Source of the DNA: Thoreauomyces humboldtii
Lineage: Eukaryota; Chytridiomycota; Chytridiomycetes; Spizellomycetales; Powellomycetaceae
Assembly (NCBI GenBank): GCA_027596035.1
Contig: JADGJA010000747.1
Coordinates: 447-11,387, forward strand
DNA length: 10,941 nucleotides
Direction of reading: 5' to 3'
Part shown: piece by piece, positions 1 to 5,612 of the stretch
Position numbering within the stretch: the stretch's first letter is position 1
How the letters are laid out: every line of letters begins with the position of its first letter
Program-made: the position numbers and the translations under genes
The notes under the pieces: model-generated
What the model saw: only the letters and a program-made list of their open reading frames with translations
Told to the model about the DNA's origin: nothing
The model's database searches: none

Positions 1-49
1 ACCCGCTCCGCGCTAGTGTCGCGGGCGCGGTGAGTTGTATATGAGACAG

Positions 50-51
<2 letters not shown>

Positions 52-105
<54 letters not shown>
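52..105. repeat. (GA)n microsatellite
   Basis: This is an almost pure GA dinucleotide run of about 24 units, with one phase slip near position 101. It is a simple-sequence tract with strong strand asymmetry, purine on the plus strand and pyrimidine on the minus strand. It lies just downstream (in minus-strand sense) of the candidate gene ending at 163. It could act as a promoter-like polypurine element or as neutral satellite DNA, and the sequence does not decide this. Confidence 0.97.
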
Positions 106-107
<2 letters not shown>

Positions 108-162
108 AGATGGTGAAAAGAAGGATGTGTCAGCGTGGGAAGGCCTAGCCTGAAACGAGAGC

Positions 163-480
163 TCAAGTATTTACTCGTCGACGCTTCCTATCCATCGAGG
201 GTGTGGAGCCCCTTGACTCGACGGCGCGACCGGCTTCTGAACACACGCTGTCCAGAGTGTGCAGGAGACTTTCGAGGACCTCCTCCTCGACGACGGTGGG
301 GCAGTGGTGGTAGCGGCGGGGACTCCGGGGGTCGCAAGTTGCACCGAGCAGTGGTGGTGGTAGTCGTGGCGGGAGGGGCAGCGAGCTCAACCCTCTCCAT
401 TGGGGGCGAGGGCGAGGGCCGATATGGTAGCGAGAAGTAAAGCGAGGGAGAGGCAGAGTGAGCAACGGTGCCCAGGTCAT
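163..480 (-). CDS. Possible small basic Pro-rich protein, unrecognised
   Basis: This is a weak gene candidate of 105 codons. Its main support is position: the ATG at 480 is the first ATG downstream of a textbook TATATAAG box on the minus strand (533-540), 53 to 60 nt away, which is a normal fungal spacing. The product is rich in Pro, Leu and Arg in the first half. The second half holds an acidic, probably helical stretch (VVEEEVLESLLHTLDSV, about residues 67-83) and ends with a basic RKRRRV motif that could serve nuclear import. No family is recognised. An alternative overlapping minus-strand frame is also open with similar composition, so the true frame, or a non-coding transcript, remains open. 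Confidence 0.2.
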   Translation of the reverse strand: MTWAPLLTLPLPRFTSRYHIGPRPRPQWRGLSSLPLPPRLPPPLLGATCDPRSPRRYHHCPTVVEEEVLESLLHTLDSVCSEAGRAVESRGSTPSMDRKRRRVNT

Positions 481-532
481 TGCAGGTTTGAAGTAAAGAA
501 GCAACGTAGGAACTGTGTCTCCTTCCCTCGCT

Positions 533-540
533 CTTATATA
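533..540 (-). promoter_or_regulatory. TATA box (TATATAAG), minus strand
   Basis: The minus strand reads GAGTATATAAGAGCG, an excellent TATA match, and the first following ATG is at 480. It overlaps the stop codon (TAA, 534-536) of the two-exon model at 534-946, so either the two transcription units abut or one of the two interpretations is wrong. Confidence 0.5.
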
Positions 541-946
541 CTCTGGGAGGCAACCCCTGCTGTCCCACACAAAGGACACCATGTGACCCTGCTGGCCCTG
601 TGACCCTGTCGTGAGGCTTGGACGGACAGAATGAAGCCTGTAACCGGGCCAGATACAGGTACTGCCAATGCCTTCCGACTGTTAGCGCCTGGGTTAACGC
701 CTCCCGTCACAGCCAAAGTATCGAAACTCTCGACATCTGTCACCCTCTCTCCAAGATGCTCCTCGATCCTAGCAGGAAACACAGCGTTGATCTCCCACTG
801 CAACGTCAAGTGCTCGAATAGTTAGGAGCGCCTCGATGTGCGCGCGGAATCATCAACTCCACATAACCTGGCGCGGAGCTGTCCAAACCGGCTCCTACTA
901 GACAAGAAGACAACACCTCAGCGAACGTCATCTCAAGCCCAAACAT
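534..946 (-). CDS. Two-exon small protein, unrecognised
   Basis: Proposed model: exon 1 at 946-899 (16 codons), intron 898-798 (101 nt), exon 2 at 797-534 including the TAA stop, giving 103 residues. The intron starts GTAGGA, has a CCTAAC branch site and ends TTGCAG, and the join is in phase 0, giving CL|WEINAVFP across the junction. The donor type matches that of the second intron of the gene at 2165-3361. A TATATATA box lies 75 to 84 nt upstream of the ATG, with a CA/TC-rich leader between, as is common in fungal 5' leaders. Exon 2 has a plausible amino-acid mix with one CxxC (WCPLC) near the end. There is no signal peptide and no family I recognise. The stop codon sits inside another TATA-like motif, which lowers confidence. 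Plus-strand frames here are also open, so this could be a chance model. Confidence 0.35.
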
Positions 947-1020
947 GGAGGTCAACGAGTATCGAGAAGTTGTCGAGACTGTTGACTGTTTCTGTGTGTG
1001 CGTTCTAAGAGGCTGGTGGG

Positions 1021-1030
1021 CTATATATAG
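1021..1030 (-). promoter_or_regulatory. TATA box (CTATATATAG)
   Basis: This is a ten-base perfect palindrome containing TATATATA. On the minus strand it lies 75 to 84 nt upstream of the ATG at 946, the distance expected for a fungal core promoter. Because the motif is palindromic, orientation comes only from the neighbouring gene model. Confidence 0.4.
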
Positions 1031-1092
1031 CGTGGTGACCTTCAAGCACGCAGTGTCCAAAGCCCGCAGCGAGCGGAAGTGAGTCACATATA

Positions 1093-1107
1093 TTAGGGTT
1101 AGGGTTA
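1093..1107. repeat. Interstitial telomere-like TTAGGG tract
   Basis: The plus strand contains TTAGGGTTAGGGTTA, two and a half copies of the TTAGGG repeat used at telomeres of most filamentous fungi and basidiomycetes. It is too short to be a telomere. It may mark an old telomere insertion, a subtelomeric position, or a binding site for a TTAGGG-recognising Myb protein. It lies 86 bp before the satellite array. Confidence 0.6.
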
Positions 1108-1127
1108 TGAAATCCGACATACAGTTC

Positions 1128-1179
1128 GGGGCAGTCGGCTTCTCCTAGAAGTCCGACTGCCCCTACTCTGTTTTTTTTT
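1128..1179 (+). other. Strong hairpin followed by T9 tract
   Basis: Arms GGGGCAGTCGG (1128-1138) and CCGACTGCCCC (1153-1163) pair perfectly over 11 bp. Inside them CTTCT (1139-1143) and AGAAG (1147-1151) add 5 bp around a CCT loop, leaving one unpaired T at 1152. A run of nine T follows at 1171-1179. A stem-loop plus T-run is what a Pol III transcript end or a structured small-RNA precursor would look like. It could also be a fold-back relic, because the ACTGCCCC of the arm recurs in the satellite just downstream. Confidence 0.55.
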
Positions 1180-1180
1180 C

Positions 1181-1822
1181 CAAGCGGCTGCCCCGAAGGA
1201 CAGTTGCGGCTCAAATCCAATCCCCATCAGGTCCGAGAACCGAACCGTCTGGTTTTTGATGTGTGTGTTTGCCTTTAAAGTGACTGCCCCGCAGGGCAGA
1301 AGCTGTGCATGGCTGTTTTCAAGCGACTGTCCTGTCCTGCAGACCGCTCATGTCCAATCCCCATCTGGTCCGAAGACCGTCTGGTTCATGATGTCTGTGT
1401 CCATTCTTCAAGCGACTGTCCTGCAGAGCGCTCATGTCCAATCCCCATCCGGTCCGAAGACCGTCTGGTTTTCGATGTGTCCGTTCTTCAAGCGACTGTC
1501 CTGCAGAGCGCTCATGTCCAATCCCCATCTGGTCCGAAGACCGTCTGGTTCATGATGTCTGTGTCCGTTCTTCAAGCGACTGTCCTGCAGAGCGCTCAAA
1601 TCCAATCCCCATCAGGTCCGAGAACCGAACCGTCTGGTTTTTGATGTGCATGGCTGTTTTCAAGCGACTGTCCTGTCCTGCAGACCGCTCATGTCCAATC
1701 CCCATCTGGTCCGAGGACCGTCTGGTTTCCAACGTTTGTGTCCGTTCTTCAAGCGACTGTCCTGCAGAGCGCTCATGTCCAATCCCCATCCGGTCCGAAG
1801 ACCATCTGGTTTTTGATGTGTT
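1181..1822. repeat. Satellite array, seven units of about 84 bp
   Basis: The core TCCAATCCCCAT recurs at 1216, 1353, 1437, 1517, 1601, 1694 and 1778, at spacings of 137, 84, 80, 84, 93 and 84. Each unit carries an AAGCGACTG-type segment, usually a CCTGCAG, then the core and GGTCCGA-GACCGTCTGG. The units fall into variants. Units 1 and 5 share GAGAACCGAACC, units 2 and 6 share a doubled GTCCT before CTGCAG, and 3, 4 and 7 are alike, giving an A-B-C-C-A-B-C order and a higher-order period of about 341 bp. The first interval has about 44 extra bases, with a small hairpin (CTGCCC/GGGCAG, 1284-1299). Since 84 is divisible by three, long open frames run through the array, but they merely repeat the unit. 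Confidence 0.93.
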
Positions 1823-2164
1823 TCGACCCTTCTACGCAACCCTTGCCAGAGGGAAGCGCAAGATCAAACAGTGTTTCGAAATCTTCCAGCACACCCACGG
1901 AAACGAGCAGAATGTCGAAGGTAACGATCCGGCTACCCCAAGGAGGAACCAGCTCAGTCGGCCTCCAGAGCATTCCGTAACGTGCCGCGTAGCGATCCGC
2001 AGCAGACGATTCGAGTTGGCCGTCCTCGAATCAACCCCAGGCCATGCGGGTTCGACGGTCCGAGATTGGAAATGCTGTTCCCGGTGGGATGGCCGGTAGC
2101 AGCAACCGCAATCTCCCCGTCGGACCCATGGGGACAGGTCCGATCCGACCCATCTGCCGCCCCT
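1823..2164. other. Gene-free spacer between satellite and next gene
   Basis: No confident gene lies here. Short stretches are open on both strands, for example a Ser/Thr-rich plus-strand segment at about 1823-1977 and a minus-strand segment at 1800-1973, and both have a protein-like composition. Neither has a start, splice sites or a recognisable family. It may hold the 3' untranslated region of the minus-strand gene ending at 2165, or a decayed gene fragment. Confidence 0.4.
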
Positions 2165-3361
2165 TCAGAGTTGGCTGTTGCTGTCCAGGTCTGCATGGCC
2201 GGAGCCAGAGGCAGACCCTTCGAGGTCGAGCGCATCTCCGGTAGAAGGGAGAATGAAATCCTTGCCGACTTTCGGCTGGATCTCGATCCAGTCGTAGAGC
2301 ATATTCAGTTCTCCCAACAAGCTGAACCAGCTCATGGGTCCTTGCTCTTTGGATAGAAATCCTGATAGAGACTTCCTTTTTCGGGACAAGAAGCACAGGC
2401 AGTCGTCCAAAGCCTGAAAGAAGGGCAGCCATTCGGTGGGTGTAAGCTTCCACTCGATCAGCTTGGCACCGGTCTAGAAGAGAGGTGTTCAGTGTTAGTA
2501 TTCTTGCTTGCCGTCGCTTGCGAAATGGGTGAAGCATCGGATCTCCTACCACTTCGAATGGCGTGGTCATGGCGCACGCCGTGAAAGCTACTAGGATACC
2601 GAAGTTCTTGCTGATGTCGAGCTTGGTACACGCAGAGGTGAACGCGAAGGAAGAGAGAACGCACTCAGCCATGGCCCGCTCGGGCACGTTCTCATTCTCG
2701 GAAGCCGCGTCGTAATTGAACTTCCTCTCCTTGACATCGGTGAAGCGTTGACGACCTGGAAGATGAGCTACGCACTGTTTGAGAGCACTCGGCTGTTCGT
2801 AAAGCTTGTAGTCCAGCAAAACGAGGACACTGAGCTGAAGCTTGACCAGATCGGGCTGCGTACAGGTTGAGCGCATCGCCATAAGTTTTGCAACAGTCGT
2901 CACGCCTTCGCAGTAGTGGTAGCCGAAGCTGATCATCAAGCAGCAGACGCTCAGTGTCAGTAGCCGAGGAAACTTAGCTTGCAAGCGGGTGCGCTGATCG
3001 GTGCCACCCGGGGTGTCGAAGATGAGCGTGTCAAGCAAAGCTATGACGCCAGGGCCTGAACCTGCGCTCATGGCCTCTACTGCCCGGTCATACAAGTGAG
3101 TAGCAAGAAGAAAACCTCCTTGCCTGGGTCGCGCGGGTGCATCTCCTTTCTCGACGCTTCCCGAAACGGTTTCGTAATGAAGAAACCAGATCTCGTTCAA
3201 GATGAGCATGCGATTGTGGGGGTTGTGTTGAGCCACCTCCACAGCAACGCAAGGAGAACCGACCTGCTCCGTATGACACGAGACCACATTCTTATCAGTC
3301 AAGGCCATCGCCGCGCAGCCAACGGAGCACCCCTTACCAGCGCTTTCTGACTCTCGAGCAT
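2165..3361 (-). CDS. Divergent cyclin-box-like protein
   Basis: Three-exon model: exon 1 at 3361-3338 (ATG, 8 codons), intron 3337-3264, exon 2 at 3263-2550, intron 2549-2474, exon 3 at 2473-2165, giving 348 residues. Intron 1 is GTAAGG, a CTGAT branch and GAGCAG; intron 2 is GTAGGA, a CTAACA branch and TTCTAG; both are in phase 0. Residues about 27-41 (MLILNEIWFLHYETV), 59-71 (FLLATHLYDRAVE), 107-125 and 145-172 align in order with cyclin-fold helices, including a match to the usual NYLDRFLS helix. Residues 205-275 could be a second cyclin fold. The Lys of the conserved SKYEE segment is absent (SFGYHYCE here), and the first fold has an insertion at about 73-104, so CDK binding cannot be assumed. 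The tail from about 325 is acidic and disordered. The exon structure is better supported than the function. An upstream coding exon is not excluded. Confidence 0.6.
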
Positions 3362-3878
3362 AGTAGCTCGTTCGCTCTCACGCCTTGCACTTTCCGCAGA
3401 ATGGAACGCTCTGGACTTGGCGGACCGAGCGCGCCTTTTCTTGCCACGCGAGCGGAAGTTCAGCTTTGAGAGCATTGTAGTTGCTGTTGATGTTGTGTTT
3501 CGCAGATTACAGAGGGAAATGCGAAGGAGGGAAAAGGGTGTGGGAGCGCTCTCGCGCAGGCCTTATGGCAGACCGCGACGGCGGCCAGTTCCAAACCCAC
3601 ATCAAGCCAGGCTCAGCCAACGGGCAGTCGAATCAGCCCAGCGCAGACTACCTACACGCTGGAGTCATCCGTGCCCGTATCGATTATGTTTTTAAGATCG
3701 GATGGTAACGAGTTCGTATATATGGAAGGGCTTTCTTCTCCTCCCTCTTTTCCGCAGGCGAAGGGAAACGTGCGCGACCACTCCACTACGGGAACGGCAC
3801 TTCTGGGGAGTGAGCACTTTCGGCATTTAACCAAACCGCGAGTGACCAGCAAAGTTGAGGCCGGACAAGTGTATTAGG
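3362..3878. other. Upstream region of the cyclin-like gene, no confident gene
   Basis: This stretch must contain the promoter of the minus-strand gene starting at 3361. I see no clear TATA box in the first 150 bases. On the plus strand an ATG at 3565 opens a 47-codon frame. With a 53-nt putative intron (3705-3757, GTAACG to a pyrimidine tract and CGCAG) it would extend to a stop at 3828-3830 and give 70 residues. The product resembles nothing I know and there is no good branch site, so I do not call it a gene. Confidence 0.3.
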
Positions 3879-3947
3879 GCTCCTAGATGGGTTCGAACCA
3901 CCTGGCAATGCATTGCTGCAAATACCCCGTATCGTTACGGCAGGAGA
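3879..3947 (-). other. tRNA-like cloverleaf element, copy 1
   Basis: Read on the minus strand, the ends TCTCCTG and TAGGAGC pair at six of seven positions. CCGT-AACGAT-ACGG forms a D-arm-like hairpin, and GGTGG-TTCGAAC-CCATC forms a T-arm with the classic TTCGA loop. GGTTCGAAC also resembles the Pol III B box. The middle arm is not canonical: TGCA/TGCA and GG/CC pairs flank a TT/TT internal loop, and no normal 5+7 anticodon arm can be drawn. There is no good A box and no T-run after it on the minus strand. It may be a degenerate tRNA or a tRNA-derived repeat. A functional tRNA is unlikely. Confidence 0.4.
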
Positions 3948-3972
3948 CTGAAAGGACCAGACAAGTATAAGG

Positions 3973-4039
3973 ACTCCAGGATGGGTTCGAACCACCTCGC
4001 AATGCCCGCAGCAAAGCCCCGTTTCCATACGGCAGGAGT
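3973..4039 (-). other. tRNA-like cloverleaf element, copy 2
   Basis: This is a second, diverged copy 94 bp from the first, measured between the shared GTTCGAACC motifs at 3891 and 3985. Acceptor-like ends ACTCCTG and CTGGAGT pair at six of seven positions, although both differ from copy 1. The D-like arm is CCGT-ATGGAA-ACGG, and the T-like arm GGTGG-TTCGAAC-CCATC is unchanged. The middle arm keeps the TT/TT internal loop with TGC/GCA pairing. The flank ACAAGT-ATAAGG also matches the ACAAGTGTATTAGGG beside copy 1, so the duplicated unit is larger than the cloverleaf. Confidence 0.4.
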
Positions 4040-4399
4040 TGGGACCACCAATCAGACATTGTCTTAAGTCAGACAGTCTGAAAGGCTGAAGTTTGACCAC
4101 CCCCAAAAGTGCAAGGGGGGGCTGCAAATCGACTCGGAACTGCCCAAGACGCGCCAAACGAGATTAGACCTCAAGCGTAGCCCATACAGCGGGTCCGGGT
4201 CATGTTCTCGTTGGTACGTCCTAAGCGTCGGAACCTTGAAGAGTGGAGTGGGTACTAAGGTTTGGCGGATGGGGTTGGGAGTGGGGATCTGGAGAGATGG
4301 GGAAAGGGCGAGCGACCGGGGCTATTTATTGGGTTTTGGTCTTGCTGCGAGCGCAGTGCGGAAAGCGAGGAACGGGCGGGGCCAGCGTGCAGGTGGGCT
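4040..4399. other. Spacer, nothing recognised
   Basis: I see no gene, RNA gene or long repeat here. There is a G7 run (4114-4120) and a small CAGAC-AGTCTG inverted pair (4070-4080). Open frames are short and do not look coding. Confidence 0.4.
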
Positions 4400-4447
4400 G
4401 AGTCGGTGGAGCATTCATCAGCGTGAGTCGGTGGAGCAGTCATCAGC
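4400..4447. repeat. Two 23-bp direct repeats, period 25
   Basis: GAGTCGGTGGAGCATTCATC (4400-4419) continues with AGC, and the same 23 bases recur at 4425-4447 with a single T to G change. A partial third copy (GGTGGAGCAGTTC) follows at about 4453-4465. It directly precedes the larger 160-bp duplication and suggests local slippage or recombination. Confidence 0.85.
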
Positions 4448-4490
4448 TTCCAGGTGGAGCAGTTCTGTGGAACGTGGTGGGCCTAATTGG

Positions 4491-4809
4491 CTTGGCAGAT
4501 GGTGGCTCCATGCGTTGTGTAAGCGTCGCAGACTGTGAGTGCAGGAACTGCTGGGCTGTGGGCCATAGTGCAGGAACTGCGGCCGCAGTTCTGGCTGGTG
4601 GACACGCTGTCCTTGTGGAACGTGCTGGGCTGAGTTTCGATTTGTGCGGACTTGGCAGATGGTGGCTCCACGCGTTGTGTAAGCGTCGCAGACTGTGAGC
4701 GCAGGAACTGCGGGCTCAGTGGGCTGTGGGCCATAGTGCAGGAACTGCGGCCGCAGTTCTGGCTGGGGGACACGCTGGAGCGTGCTGGGCTGAGTTTCGT
4801 TTTGTGCGA
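4491..4809. repeat. Tandem duplication of about 160 bp
   Basis: Copy A (4491-4650) and copy B (4651-4809) both begin CTTGGCAGATGGTGGCTCCA, share TGTGTAAGCGTCGCAGACTG and end with GCTGAGTTTCG-TTTGTGCG. They differ by small indels: B gains about 8 bases near 4710, and A carries extra CTTGTGGAAC-type sequence near 4612-4623. Each copy contains the 18-bp perfect palindrome GAACTGCGGCCGCAGTTC (4574-4591 and 4742-4759, 168 bp apart). Because 168 is divisible by three, a minus-strand frame stays open through both copies, but it has no coding character. Confidence 0.92.
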
Positions 4810-4856
4810 TGTGAGCTGATGTAAGGTAACAGCGAGCGAGCGATGGGGGAACGATT

Positions 4857-4887
4857 GCGCGCGCAGCAGTGATATGACTGCGCGCGC
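4857..4887. repeat. GC-rich inverted repeat
   Basis: GCGCGCGCAG (4857-4866) and CTGCGCGCGC (4878-4887) are perfect inverted 10-mers separated by 11 bases, CAGTGATATGA. It can form a hairpin or cruciform, and the alternating GC tracts are also Z-DNA-prone. No T-run follows. Confidence 0.75.
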
Positions 4888-5612
4888 GCTTCCCATCATC
4901 GACACGTCACAGCTACTGCAATCCTCTGTCGCGTCATGACACCAGGGTGGCTGTGCTCTTTCTTGCCTTGCCTTGACCTGTCGTTCGTGCCCATTGCCTG
5001 CATGCATGCATGGGACTGGGACGAGAGGCTAACGAGACGGTTGGGATGAGGCCGTCAACCAGGAGCAAGCATGGCTTTCAGTGTCGAGGGAGTGGGTTGG
5101 AAGAAGTTTTGGATGGTCATGTCGTCTCCCTTTCAGCATCGCATTCACGCGAGGGAGATTCCTGACCGCGCTTCCGGAAACTGCTGTGTCATTCCTCTGA
5201 GCTCTCAAACGTCCCAAAAGGTCCTATTGGGGACGGGAATGTCTATAGACGTACAGAGTTCTGGGCTTGATTTCCTTGGCGTCACGCTGTCTTGACGAGG
5301 CTAACCCAGGTCCCATGCCGGTGCTCCGGTCCCAGTCCCGTCACGGCTGACTCAGGTCCCACTCCGATTTTCCATTCAGAAGTAACATGTTCATAAGTTA
5401 AAAACACAAAGAGGCAAAAGACAACTATCCCGGATGTACCGAACCCTCCCGATAAGCGGGGGGACCAGTCACCGTAACCCTCAAAGGGAAAAGGAGTATG
5501 AACAAGCAAAGCCAAAAAAAAACACAAAAACACAACGAGGGAAAGGGGACGCGCGGATGGATCGCGAGCAAGAGAGGGAGGGAAGCGGGAGAACGTCAAG
5601 CGGGCGGGTCAT
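4888..5612. other. Spacer and presumed 3' region of the secreted-protein gene
   Basis: No confident gene lies here. A plus-strand frame from 5071 (74 codons, ATGGC start) is open but has no recognisable domain, and I leave it out. A (TGCA)3 palindrome sits at 4999-5010, and AGGTCCCA-like motifs recur three times at about 5307-5362. The A-rich tract at 5510-5530 is T-rich on the minus strand and lies about 85-100 bases past the stop at 5613, where the 3' untranslated region of the minus-strand gene should be. No AATAAA is seen. Confidence 0.4.

Noticed and set aside
400..484. A hydrophobic, signal-peptide-like stretch on the minus strand (LCLSLALLLATISALALA)
   Set aside because: It has a stop codon just before it and no ATG or splice acceptor in frame, and ends a few codons later, so it cannot be a working signal peptide as read here.
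631..825. Plus-strand frames of about 65 codons at 618-825
   Set aside because: All plus-strand frames here look equally plausible, while the minus strand offers a spliced model with a branch site and TATA box.
1434..2099. A 221-codon plus-strand frame through the satellite, and other frames at 1309-1644 and 1256-1555
   Set aside because: The 84-bp unit is divisible by three, so several frames stay open by repetition. The products are tandem copies of the same translated unit in different frames, with no domain.
2031..2549. Unspliced continuation of the cyclin-like frame beyond 2550 to a stop at 2031
   Set aside because: The frame past 2550 runs into an intron with a GTAGGA donor, CTAACA branch and TAG acceptor. 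Splicing gives a better C-terminal half in another frame ending at 2165.
3879..4039. Calling the two cloverleaf-like elements true tRNA genes
   Set aside because: The anticodon arm cannot be drawn with a normal stem and loop, the A box is poor, and no Pol III terminator follows.
4483..5007. A 174-codon minus-strand frame across the tandem duplication
   Set aside because: It stays open because the palindrome-to-palindrome distance is 168 bp. The translation repeats with the DNA and lacks a promoter, splice sites or any protein-like domain.
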